From Aminobacter carboxidus (GTDB lineage Bacteria > Pseudomonadota > Alphaproteobacteria > Rhizobiales > Rhizobiaceae): a stretch of DNA of 64,000 nt. Positions 54,634 through 63,008 of this stretch are shown here, one piece after another (the stretch's first letter is position 1; each line of letters begins with the position of its first letter). Made by a program: the position numbers and the translations under genes. The stretch covers positions 18,887 to 82,886 of the forward strand of contig NZ_JACZEP010000017.1 of assembly GCF_014863355.1 (NCBI RefSeq). Reading direction: 5' to 3'. The notes beneath the pieces were generated by a model. The model saw nothing but the letters and a program-made list of their open reading frames with translations, had not been told where the DNA came from and searched no databases.

Positions 54634-54704
54634 GGGGCAGTAAGGGACTATGGCAGTAAGGCATTGGGGCGGAAGCCACTATTACCCGACTGCCTTACTG
54701 CCCC
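54634..54704. repeat. Intergenic inverted and direct GGCAGTAAGG repeats
   Basis: GGGGCAGTAAG (54634-54644) and GGCAGTAAGGCA (54652-54663) are direct copies; TGCCTTACTGCC (54691-54702) is the reverse complement of the second and also pairs with the first. Two alternative hairpins are possible. It lies just after the murA stop and before the divergent direction of DUF2948, so it may terminate murA or be a small palindromic repeat family member. Confidence 0.55.
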
Positions 54705-54715
54705 ATTCCCCTAAT

Positions 54716-56005
54716 TCAGCCGCTGATGCGCTCGATCACCGCGCCGCAACGCGACAGCTTTTCTTCTAGGCGCTCGAAGCCGCGGTCGAGATGGTAGACG
54801 CGGTTGACCACCGTTTCGCCTTCGGCGGCGAGGCCGGCGATGACCAGCGACACCGAGGCGCGCAGGTCGGTCGCCATGACAGGCGCGCCCTTGAGCTTGG
54901 AAACGCCCTCGACGATCGCCGTCTGGCCCGACAGCGTGATGTGGGCGCCGAGGCGGGCGAGTTCCTGCACATGCATGAAGCGGTTTTCGAAGATCGTCTC
55001 GGTGATCTTGGATTTGCCCTTCGACATCGTCATCAGGCCCATGAACTGCGCCTGCAGGTCGGTGGGAAAGCCGGGGAAGGGCTCGGTGACGACGTCGACC
55101 GGGGTGATGCCCGAGCCGTTGCGCAGCACGCGGATGCCGGAATTGGTCTGGATGATCTCGGCACCGGTCTGCGACAGCACGTCGAGCGCACCTTGCAGCA
55201 GGTCGGCGCGTGCGCCTTCGAGCAGCACGTCGCCACCGGTCATGGCGACAGCCATGGCGTAGGTGCCGGTCTCGATGCGGTCGGGGATGACGCGGTGGCG
55301 CGCACCCGACAGCGAATCGACGCCTTCGATGGTGATCGTCGAGGTGCCCTGACCGGTGATCCTGGCGCCCATGGCGTTGAGGCATTCGGCGAGGTTGACG
55401 ACCTCAGGCTCGCGGGCTGCGTTTTCCAGCACCGTCTCGCCGCGCGCCAGCGTCGCCGCCATCATCAGCACATGGGTGGCGCCGACCGAAATCTTGGGGA
55501 AGGTGTAGCGGTTGCCGGTGAGGCGGTTCTTGGCCGACGCCAGGATGTAGCCGTTCTCGACCTCGATCTTGGCGCCCAGCGCCTGCAGGCCGTCGATGAA
55601 AAGGTCGACCGGGCGCGTGCCGATGGCGCAGCCACCGGGCAGCGACACCTTGGCTTCGCCCATGCGGGCGAGCAGCGGGCCGATGACCCAGAAGCTGGCG
55701 CGCATCTTGGAGACCAGCTCGTAAGGCGCTGTGGTGTCGACGATGTTGCGCGCGGTAAACGAGATGGTGCGCGAATAGCCTTCGCCCTGGCGCTCGCGGC
55801 GGCCGGAGACGGAATAGTCGACGCCGTGATTGCCGAGAATGCGGATCAGTTGCTCGACATCGGCCAGATGCGGCACGTTTTCGAGCGTCAGCGTATCGTC
55901 GGTGAGCAGCGAGGCGATCATCAGGGGAAGGGCTGCGTTCTTCGCGCCCGAGATCGGGATGGTTCCGGTCAGCTCGTTGCCGCCGACAATTCTGATGCGA
56001 TCCAT
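54716..56005 (-). CDS. murA: UDP-N-acetylglucosamine 1-carboxyvinyltransferase MurA
   Basis: 429 residues. Begins [20 protein letters not shown] (KNAAL follows), the catalytic Cys is in [16 protein letters not shown], and the C-terminal half shows [20 protein letters not shown] and [15 protein letters not shown]. It transfers enolpyruvate to UDP-GlcNAc, the first committed step of peptidoglycan synthesis, and is the fosfomycin target (Cys present, so canonical). Full length. Confidence 0.97.
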   Translation of the reverse strand: MDRIRIVGGNELTGTIPISGAKNAALPLMIASLLTDDTLTLENVPHLADVEQLIRILGNHGVDYSVSGRRERQGEGYSRTISFTARNIVDTTAPYELVSKMRASFWVIGPLLARMGEAKVSLPGGCAIGTRPVDLFIDGLQALGAKIEVENGYILASAKNRLTGNRYTFPKISVGATHVLMMAATLARGETVLENAAREPEVVNLAECLNAMGARITGQGTSTITIEGVDSLSGARHRVIPDRIETGTYAMAVAMTGGDVLLEGARADLLQGALDVLSQTGAEIIQTNSGIRVLRNGSGITPVDVVTEPFPGFPTDLQAQFMGLMTMSKGKSKITETIFENRFMHVQELARLGAHITLSGQTAIVEGVSKLKGAPVMATDLRASVSLVIAGLAAEGETVVNRVYHLDRGFERLEEKLSRCGAVIERISG

Positions 56006-56137
56006 TGGCCGTCGTTTCTCCGGGCGATCCCGGTTCTGGCGAGAAATTTTCTTGCCGCCCGTCTAGACCATCGCGCTTTCAGGTTCAAGAAAGCGCGGTT
56101 TTGCGGTCATTGGGCGCCAAGCGCCTGCCGTCGCCGG

Positions 56138-56326
56138 TCAGGCTTTCTCGGGTTTCTCCGTCTCGCCCTCTGAAGCCGCGAGGCCTTCCGGCCTCGTATC
56201 GGCTTCGCCGGTGCGCCGCGAGCGCGCCTGCGCCTTGCGTTTCATCAGGTTGGCGCGCAACTCGGCCGCGAGCCGTGCCTGGCGCTGATCGGCACCGCTT
56301 GAGGGCGTTTTTGGTTTCGACGACAT
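56138..56326 (-). CDS. Small basic conserved rhizobial protein
   Basis: 62 residues from ATG 56326 (MSSKPKTPSSGADQRQARLA). AAELRANLMKRKAQARSRRT is strongly basic and helical; the tail is Glu/Pro-rich. Proteins of this shape with RQARLAxxLRxNLxRRKAQ are common in Hyphomicrobiales between murA and tRNA-Thr; function unknown, possibly nucleic-acid binding. Confidence 0.7.
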   Translation of the reverse strand: MSSKPKTPSSGADQRQARLAAELRANLMKRKAQARSRRTGEADTRPEGLAASEGETEKPEKA

Positions 56327-56484
56327 GTGGTGGTCCCCGCTTGCCGATCGTTCATAGCGGCTTGGCAACTGAAATGGCCAGTATTGTGGCGTAGGCGGGC
56401 CTGTGGAAAATGATACACGATTTGAGCCAACTGATAACTTGCGCTTCCGGGAATCATGTGGCACAAGCCGCCCCGTTCACAGTT

Positions 56485-56559
<75 letters not shown>

Positions 56560-56660
56560 TTCTCCCCTAGGAAGAATATTTTGTCCTGCACGCGCCCGAA
56601 CGTCGGCGCACCGCAGCCCTTGCGACCACAGCGCGCTTAAAATTGCCGGTTTGATCGGTG

Positions 56661-57647
56661 CTAGGCCTTGTTGAGCGACGCCTTTGCCAGCGCTCTCAGA
56701 TTCGACAGTCGGCAAAATCCAGCGCCGATATCCCAGAACGCACGTTTGCTCTGTTCGCGTCGGTTCGGGCTGTCGATTTGAGGCGCTGATGGCGCAGGCA
56801 GTTGGAAGCCGAACGGTTCGACTGGCTTGCCGCCGCGTTCGGTCCAGTAGCCATCGAGATCGGCCTGCATCAAGCGGCGGCGTTTGCGGCAGCGCTGGTT
56901 GATGACGTGGGTGGCATTGGAGACGGCCATGATGTGGGCCGGGTTGGCTGATGACACCAGGCCGTGCAGGGCGAGCAGCATGGCATCCTTGGGCCGTAGG
57001 CCGCCGAGGCAGCGGGTGGCTGATATGACGGAACGTTTGGCTTCCGCCCCTTTGGGCCCTTGCATGCCGCCGATCGCCAGGCTCGGCGAACCGTCCTCGC
57101 CACGCACGAAGACGAAGCTTGCCGTCCATAGCGTGTAGTCGTCACTCGCCCGTGACAGCTTGATGGCGAAGACGCCTTCGTGGCGGCAGCCGCAGTGGTC
57201 GGCGAGCAGCATCTGCATGCTGTAGTCTTCGTGGCGGCCGCTGACTGTCCCCATGTCGAGGCGTTCGCCGCGCCAGAGCGTTGCAAGAGCGTCGTGCCGC
57301 AGCAGTTCCGCGGCGATGCGGAAATGTTCGGTCATCAAGCCAAGCCGCGCGGGGCTAAGGATTCCGGTGATGAAAAAGACATCCAGCGACTTGCGCAGCA
57401 GGTCGTCATGCGGCCGGCCGAGCGCCTGCCGGCGGGAGAAATCGTCGAGGAAATTGATCCAGCCAAACGTGCTGACCGGGCGGCAGGCGAATCGCAGGCA
57501 GAACACCGCCGAGCGCTTGAGCGAGATGCGGGCGCCGAGGCTGAACATCTGGAGAAAAACCGAGCGATGCCTCGTGGCCCGTGCCGGCGACGGCTGGAGC
57601 GGCAGCAGGCTGCGCTGGTCCAGTTCCGTTTTCCATTCGTGTCGCAC
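56661..57647 (-). CDS. VirK/YbjX (DUF535) family protein
   Basis: 328 residues. KSLDVFFITGILSPARLGLM then HRIAAELL-type segment TEHFRIAAELLRHDALATLW, LADHCGCRHEGVFAIKLSRA, YTLWTASFVFVRGEDGSPSL, IGGMQGPKG and HVINQRCRKRRRLMQADLDG follow the VirK/YbjX order. Family members are linked to envelope or virulence functions without a clear biochemical role. About 0.1 kb after tRNA-Thr on the opposite strand. The long N-terminus is typical. Confidence 0.8.
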   Translation of the reverse strand: MRHEWKTELDQRSLLPLQPSPARATRHRSVFLQMFSLGARISLKRSAVFCLRFACRPVSTFGWINFLDDFSRRQALGRPHDDLLRKSLDVFFITGILSPARLGLMTEHFRIAAELLRHDALATLWRGERLDMGTVSGRHEDYSMQMLLADHCGCRHEGVFAIKLSRASDDYTLWTASFVFVRGEDGSPSLAIGGMQGPKGAEAKRSVISATRCLGGLRPKDAMLLALHGLVSSANPAHIMAVSNATHVINQRCRKRRRLMQADLDGYWTERGGKPVEPFGFQLPAPSAPQIDSPNRREQSKRAFWDIGAGFCRLSNLRALAKASLNKA

Positions 57648-57878
57648 GTGTCAGCTCCTTCGGACTGCGTCTGCCGGCCCGGGAAAGTCCTGAGCTGGCG
57701 GAGCGATCTAAGGGGGGCTGCGCATTGCGCCTGCATTGCAAAGCAGGCACGCGTCGGCTGTGCCGAATCGAATTGTGCGCCGAAATCGGCCAAAAGCTGG
57801 AGAGTTGTAGTTGGATCCTCGACATTCGTCGGGGAAATGACGGCAGAGTGTCGTTGGGCCGGCGGTACGGCTTCGAGC

Positions 57879-59429
57879 CTACAGCTGCGATTCGATGGGC
57901 AGATAGCTGATGACTTTGGCCACCAGCCGCCGCCGCAGGCTGGCCTGCGGTTCGTGGCTGAGTTCGCGCGGGCCACTGGCGGCGCTGTCGGTCCAGGTCA
58001 GCTTGTCGCCATGCAATGAAAGCCGGAAGGCGCTGCGCGGCGAGGTCTGCGCCGAAATCACAATCTCGACCTCCTTTGCGAGTTCGGCCTGCCTGAACAG
58101 CACGCCCATCTCGGTATTGAGCGCGGCCGAGCGCGGGTCGAAGTTGAACGAGCCGACGAAGCCGGCCTCGCCGTCGGCGATGAATGCCTTGGTGTGCAGG
58201 CTCGCACCTTTCGAACCGAACAGTGACATGTCGGTGCGGTCCTCGTCCGGCTTCAGTTCGTAGATGTCGACGCCGTTCTCAAGCAGCGGCTTGCGGTAGC
58301 GGACATAGGCGCCGTGGACGGCGGCAACGTCGGTGGCGGCCAGCGAATTGGTCAGCACCGTCACCTCGACGCCGTTTCTGGCCAGCGTCGTCAGTTCGCG
58401 GGTACCGGCCTCGCCGGGGATGAAATAGGGCGAGACAATGCGCAGTTCCCGCTTCGCCGAAGTCAGGATCGGCCTGATTGCCGTCATCAGCCAGCTGTCC
58501 TGGCCGCTGCCCGATGCCTTTTCCGGCGGGTCGGAGGCGACTGTCGCCTCGCCGGTCCAGCGCAGCCTGCCCATGCCAGACGACGACCATTGCCGGCTCT
58601 CGTCGGCGACACGGTGGATATAGGGTTCGGCGAGCCCAGTCGTCGCTGTTCGCTCCAACCGTTTGCGCAGGGCTGGCAGGTCGCCCCTGGCCATGCCGGT
58701 GACATGGCGGATCGGCAGTACTGCCTCGCTGTTCCAGAAGCGGTCGAAGATGGCTTCGGTCTGGCCGACCACGGGGCCGACGAGCAAAAGGTCCATGTCG
58801 CGGAAATTGGCCTCTTCCGAGGCGTCGAAATAGGCGTCGCCGACATTGCGCCCGCCGACGATGGCCAGCCGGCCGTCGGCGACCCACGCCTTGTTGTGCA
58901 TGCGCCGTGTGGTGCGCACCGCGCGCAGCACCAGCTCCAGCCCTCGCTGCAGGCCGAAGGCGCGCGCCCAGCTCGGATTGAACAGGCGCACTTCGATGTT
59001 GGGATGGCTGTCGAGAGCGAGGTAGTTGGGGTCGTAGCCCTTGGCGTTGATGTCGTCGAGGATCAGCCGCACGCGCACGCCACGATCGGCGGCACCGAGG
59101 ATCTCGCGGGCGAGCAGGCTGCCGGTCAGATCGTCCTTCCAATAATAGTATTGCAGGTCGAGGCTGCGCTGCGCATGGCGCGCGGTGTAGGCGCGGATAG
59201 CGAAGGCGTGCAGGTTGGATGAAAGCAGCGCCAGCCCGCTCTCGTGGTCATGATTGGCCAGGAGCGGGGCCACCAGCCGGTCGAACTGGGTTTCGTCTTC
59301 AGCGGTCGGCAAGGCGCTGGAGGGCCTTCCCTGCGCCCGCTTGGCGAAGCGGCCATAGGCATAGACCGCCAGCAGCGAGGCGATGACCAGAATCCCGACG
59401 ATCGCGACGGCGATGGCGATGAGTTTCAT
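57879..59429 (-). CDS. Phospholipase D-family protein (cardiolipin synthase-like)
   Basis: 516 residues. An N-terminal membrane helix (IAIAVAIVGILVIASLLAVY), then two HKD motifs: HNKAWVADGRLAIVGGRNVG and HTKAFIADGEAGFVGSFNFD. This is the two-domain PLD_2 layout of cardiolipin-synthase-like transferases; specificity (cardiolipin or other phosphatidyl transfer) cannot be told. Divergent from the EEP-domain gene next to it, a pair often found together in rhizobia. Confidence 0.87.
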   Translation of the reverse strand: MKLIAIAVAIVGILVIASLLAVYAYGRFAKRAQGRPSSALPTAEDETQFDRLVAPLLANHDHESGLALLSSNLHAFAIRAYTARHAQRSLDLQYYYWKDDLTGSLLAREILGAADRGVRVRLILDDINAKGYDPNYLALDSHPNIEVRLFNPSWARAFGLQRGLELVLRAVRTTRRMHNKAWVADGRLAIVGGRNVGDAYFDASEEANFRDMDLLLVGPVVGQTEAIFDRFWNSEAVLPIRHVTGMARGDLPALRKRLERTATTGLAEPYIHRVADESRQWSSSGMGRLRWTGEATVASDPPEKASGSGQDSWLMTAIRPILTSAKRELRIVSPYFIPGEAGTRELTTLARNGVEVTVLTNSLAATDVAAVHGAYVRYRKPLLENGVDIYELKPDEDRTDMSLFGSKGASLHTKAFIADGEAGFVGSFNFDPRSAALNTEMGVLFRQAELAKEVEIVISAQTSPRSAFRLSLHGDKLTWTDSAASGPRELSHEPQASLRRRLVAKVISYLPIESQL

Positions 59430-59601
59430 GCGGCGGGCGGCCAGTCGGCTTTGGAGGGAACCATATCCTCACGGTAGCATTTCGGTGGAAGGCTATCGTG
59501 ACGCATGTGGTAAACCTCGAATAGCTCGACCATATAGGCTACAGTTGGCAAATACGCCTGCCGCAACTGAACACGAATTTCCCAGAGATTCCAGACGAGT
59601 G

Positions 59602-60438
59602 ATGGCTAGCAGACCAGGCTTTGAGAATTCAGCGGAAGCAGGTGCCGCGCACCGGTCCTCGACGTTGGAGCATCGCGATACGTCGTCGAGCGCACCAGCC
59701 GGCGCGCACAGCGAAATCGTCGTCGCCTCCTACAATGTCCACAAATGTGTCGGTCTCGACCGTCGCTTTGATCCGCAGCGCACGATGCAGGTCATCTCCG
59801 AGATCGGCGCTGACGTCATTGCCCTGCAGGAAGCCGACCAGCGTTTTGGCGATCGGGCAGGGCTGCTCGACCTCGAAGCGGTCGAGCGCGAGACCGGGCT
59901 TGTTCCGGTGCCGCTCGCCGGTCGGCGCAAGAGCCATGGCTGGCACGGCAATGTCGTGCTGTTTCGCAAGGGGTCGGTCAGTTCGGCGCGGCAGATCGTG
60001 CTGCCGGGGGCCGAGCCGCGCGGTGCCGTTGTTGTCGATCTCGAGCTCGATGCCGGGCCGCTTCGGATCATCGCGGCGCATTTCGGCTTGTTGCGCCATT
60101 CGCGTAAATTGCAGGCTGGAACGCTTCTGACCGCCGCCGAGCTGCACAGCGACAAGCCGACGGTTCTTGTCGGTGACCTCAACGAATGGCGGCTGGGCAA
60201 ACGTTCGTCGCTGCGCAGCCTGGAACCGGCCTTCGGGCCGATGCATGCCATCGTTCCGAGTTTCCCGTCGCGTTTTCCGGTGCTGGCGCTCGACCGTGTC
60301 ATGGCGCGGCCGCACAGCCTGCTCACCGAGCTTGAGGCACATGACACGGCGCTGGCACGCATCGCATCGGATCACCTGCCGATCCGGGCCGTCATTCGGC
60401 TGAACGCCAAGAGCAACGGTCTCGCCGAAGCCGCCTGA
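59602..60438 (+). CDS. Endonuclease/exonuclease/phosphatase (EEP) family protein
   Basis: 278 residues from ATG 59602 (MASRPGFENSAEAGAAHRSS); the upstream open frame overlaps the divergent gene and has no ribosome site. Catalytic motifs EIVVASYNVHKCVG, VIALQEADQRFGD, PTVLVGDLNEWRLG and IASDHLPIRAVI are complete. Likely a metal-dependent phosphodiesterase; paired with the PLD-family gene in many genomes, suggesting a lipid or phosphodiester substrate. Confidence 0.85.
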   Translation: MASRPGFENSAEAGAAHRSSTLEHRDTSSSAPAGAHSEIVVASYNVHKCVGLDRRFDPQRTMQVISEIGADVIALQEADQRFGDRAGLLDLEAVERETGLVPVPLAGRRKSHGWHGNVVLFRKGSVSSARQIVLPGAEPRGAVVVDLELDAGPLRIIAAHFGLLRHSRKLQAGTLLTAAELHSDKPTVLVGDLNEWRLGKRSSLRSLEPAFGPMHAIVPSFPSRFPVLALDRVMARPHSLLTELEAHDTALARIASDHLPIRAVIRLNAKSNGLAEAA

Positions 60439-61227
60439 TCACTGCACGACGAAGAAATCGCTGATCCGCTGAGCCATCTGGCGCAGCAGCGGCAGTATTT
60501 CGGCTTCCATCTCGGCTGGCGTGTGACGTGACGTCTGGGTCGAGACGTTGATCGCCGCAACGATCGCATTGGAGCGATCGCGCAAAGGCACGGCGATTGA
60601 GCGCAGCCCGATTTCCAGTTCCTCGTCGACGATGGCGAAATTGTCCGTCCGCGCCTTGGCGATGATGTTGGCCAGCTTGGCCCTGTCGGTGACGGTTTTC
60701 GACGTGCGCTGGGTGATGTTTGCGCGGGCGAGAAAAGCCTCGAGGTCGGGTTGCGACAGCCCCGACAACAGCACGCGGCCCATGGCGGTGCAGAAGGCGG
60801 GCAGGTGCGCGCCGACCTGCAGGTCGACACCGATGATCCTGGGCCCCGGGACGCGTGCGACATAAACCATGTCTTCGCCCGACAGGGTCGCTGCCGAACA
60901 GGATTCGTGCAGCTTGGCCGCTGTCTCCTTCATGAAGGGCTCGGCGAAGGTCCACAGCGGCACGCCGTGCAGCCAGATGCGGGCCTGTGCCAGAAGACGA
61001 GGCGACAACGAAAAATTGCGGCCGGCCTGTACAGCGTAGCCGGTGGCCACCAGCGTCAGCAGGAAACGCCGCGCGCCGGCGCGGGTGAGGCCAGCCTTTT
61101 CGGCGGTTTCGGTGAGGGTCAGCCCGGCGGGATTGGCCGCCAGGATCTCCATCACCGACAGCCCGCGTTCCAGCGAGGTGACATGATCGCGGCCAGGTTC
61201 TTCGTCGCTCATGCCGAACGTCTCCAA
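60439..61227 (-). CDS. pcaR: IclR-family regulator of the beta-ketoadipate genes (PcaR-like)
   Basis: 262 residues (ATG 61227; an ATG at 61212 is possible). N-terminal HTH: SLERGLSVMEILAANPAGLT then LTETAEKAGLTRAGARRFLL. The C-terminal effector domain has HLPAFCTAMGRVLLSGLSQP and the IALRDRSNAIVAAINVS-type end. It is divergent from pcaI, the usual place of PcaR, which activates pca genes in response to beta-ketoadipate. A palindrome in the shared interval is its probable site. Confidence 0.86.
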   Translation of the reverse strand: METFGMSDEEPGRDHVTSLERGLSVMEILAANPAGLTLTETAEKAGLTRAGARRFLLTLVATGYAVQAGRNFSLSPRLLAQARIWLHGVPLWTFAEPFMKETAAKLHESCSAATLSGEDMVYVARVPGPRIIGVDLQVGAHLPAFCTAMGRVLLSGLSQPDLEAFLARANITQRTSKTVTDRAKLANIIAKARTDNFAIVDEELEIGLRSIAVPLRDRSNAIVAAINVSTQTSRHTPAEMEAEILPLLRQMAQRISDFFVVQ

Positions 61228-61305
61228 CGGCTGGAGTGCGGCCGAGCCAAATCATTTGACTCTCACCGTATCCTGCATCAAGGATGTATCACATATAAAA
61301 CAAAT

Positions 61306-61320
61306 GTTCGCAATTCGAAC
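61306..61320. promoter_or_regulatory. Candidate PcaR operator
   Basis: GTTCG-CAATT-CGAAC is a perfect 5-5-5 palindrome in the 117-bp pcaR-pcaI interval, 24 bp before pcaI. The known PcaR site of Pseudomonas has the form GTTCG-N5-CGCAC, so the left half is identical and the right half is more symmetric. Confidence 0.6.
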
Positions 61321-61344
61321 TTTTGACACCAGGGACGAAACGCC

Positions 61345-62202
61345 ATGGCCAAATTCCTCCCCTTGTCACAGGCGGTCGCCGACAATCTCAACAACGGCGA
61401 CACCGTGGCCTTCGAAGGGTTCACGCATCTCATTCCCACCGCCGCCGCGCATGAGGCGATCCGCCAGGGTTTCAGGGACCTGACGCTGGTGCGCATGACG
61501 CCCGACCTGGTCTACGACCAGATGATCGGCATGGGCATGGCGAAGAAGGCGATCTTTTCCTACGCCGGCAATCCCGGTGTCGGCCTGCTGCGCCGCCTGC
61601 GCGACGCGGTCGAGAACGGCTTTCCGCATGCGTTGGAGATCGAGGAGCACAGCCACGCCGCCATGGCCAACGCCTATGAGGCGGGCGCTGCCGGCCTGCC
61701 TTGCGCGATCTTTCGTGGTTATCGCGGCGCCGAACTCGCCAGGGTCAATCCGAACATCAGGTCGGTGACCTGCCCGTTCACCGGCGAGGTGCTGGCGGCC
61801 GTTCCCTCGGTTCGTCCCGACGTCACCTTCATCCACGCCCAGAAGGCCAACAGGCGCGGCGACGTGCTGGTCGAAGGCATCATCGGCATCCAGAAGGAAG
61901 CGGCCCTTGCCGCCAGGCGCGCCGTGGTCACCGTCGAGGAGGTGGTCGACAATTTCAACGACCTGCACCCCAACCTGACGGTGTTGCCCAACTGGTCGGT
62001 AACGGCAATCTCAGTCGTGCCGGGCGGGGCGCATCCATCCTACGCGCATGGCTATTACGTCAGGGACAATGCCTCCTACCTCGAATGGGACGAGATCGCT
62101 GCCGACCGCGACCGCTTCAGCGCGTGGATGCAGAAGAATGTCATCGAAAAGAGCGCCGACGATTTCGCGGCCCGCGTCGAACAGCTGAGGAACGTCGCAT
62201 GA
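61345..62202 (+). CDS. pcaI: 3-oxoadipate CoA-transferase subunit A
   Basis: 285 residues, AGGGA 9-12 nt upstream. NLNNGDTVAFEGFTHLIPTA, LVRMTPDLVYDQMIGMGMAK, FSYAGNPGVGLLRRLRDAVE and ADVTFIHAQKANRRGDV-type segment PDVTFIHAQKANRRGDVLVE match the alpha subunit of succinyl-CoA:3-oxoadipate CoA-transferase. Transfers CoA from succinyl-CoA to 3-oxoadipate in protocatechuate/catechol degradation. ATGA overlap with pcaJ. Confidence 0.92.
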   Translation: MAKFLPLSQAVADNLNNGDTVAFEGFTHLIPTAAAHEAIRQGFRDLTLVRMTPDLVYDQMIGMGMAKKAIFSYAGNPGVGLLRRLRDAVENGFPHALEIEEHSHAAMANAYEAGAAGLPCAIFRGYRGAELARVNPNIRSVTCPFTGEVLAAVPSVRPDVTFIHAQKANRRGDVLVEGIIGIQKEAALAARRAVVTVEEVVDNFNDLHPNLTVLPNWSVTAISVVPGGAHPSYAHGYYVRDNASYLEWDEIAADRDRFSAWMQKNVIEKSADDFAARVEQLRNVA

Positions 62203-63008
62203 ACGAACTCGGCTTCACCCCCAACGAGATGATGACCATTGCCGCCTCGCGCGCGCTCAAGGGTGACGATGTCTGCTTCGTCGGCATCGGCGCACCGTCG
62301 GCCGCCTGCAATGTGGCGCGGCTGACCCATGCGCCCGACATCACGCTGATCTACGAATCCGGCACCATCGGCACCGCGCCAGATGTCCTGCCGCTGTCGA
62401 TCGGCGACGGCGAATTGTGCGACACCGCCGTCACCACCGTGTCGGTGCCGGAGATGTTCCGCTACTGGCTGCAGGGCGGGCGCATCTCCATCGGTTTCCT
62501 CGGTGCCGCCCAACTCGACAAGTTCGGCAACATCAACACGACAGTCATTGGCGACTATGCCCATCCCAGGACGCGCCTGCCGGGCGGTGGCGGCGCGCCG
62601 GAGATCGCGACCTCGTCGAAGGAAATCTACATCACCATGGCGCAGACCAAGCGCGGCATGGTCGAAAAGATCGACTTCTACACCTCGTTTGGCCATGGCG
62701 ATGGCGGCGACCATCGCCAGCGTCTCGGCATCGACACCAAGGGGCCGACGCTTTTGATCACCGATCTGGCGCTCTGGAAGCCGGACCCTGTCACCAAGGA
62801 GTTCACCGTCGTTTCGTTGCATCCGGGCGTGGCCCGCGACAAGGTGCAGGAGACCTGCGGCTGGACCGTCAAGTTCGCCGACACGCTCGAGGAGACGCCT
62901 GCGCCGACCGAGCTGGAGCTGAAGACGCTGCGCGACCTCAAGGCACGCACCGATGCTGCCCACAAGGGTGTGGCGCTCAGCGCAAAGAGAGGATCGAGGG
63001 ATGGCTGA
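62199..63008 (+). CDS. pcaJ: 3-oxoadipate CoA-transferase subunit B
   Basis: 269 residues from ATG 62199. The catalytic Glu is in ITLIYESGTIGTAPD, and ISIGFLGAAQLDKFGNINTT plus TRLPGGGGAPEIATSSKEIY are CoA-transferase family I beta-subunit signatures. Forms the heteromer with PcaI. It overlaps pcaI by 4 nt and pcaF by 8 nt, so the three are one translational unit. Confidence 0.93.
   Translation: MNELGFTPNEMMTIAASRALKGDDVCFVGIGAPSAACNVARLTHAPDITLIYESGTIGTAPDVLPLSIGDGELCDTAVTTVSVPEMFRYWLQGGRISIGFLGAAQLDKFGNINTTVIGDYAHPRTRLPGGGGAPEIATSSKEIYITMAQTKRGMVEKIDFYTSFGHGDGGDHRQRLGIDTKGPTLLITDLALWKPDPVTKEFTVVSLHPGVARDKVQETCGWTVKFADTLEETPAPTELELKTLRDLKARTDAAHKGVALSAKRGSRDG

Noticed and set aside
54791..56173. 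460-aa plus-strand frame opposite murA
   Set aside because: Antisense to a clearly identified murA; repetitive Asp/Gly/Arg content is a codon-bias shadow.
57180..58019. Plus-strand 279-aa frame opposite the VirK/YbjX gene
   Set aside because: Overlaps two identified minus-strand genes and has shadow composition.
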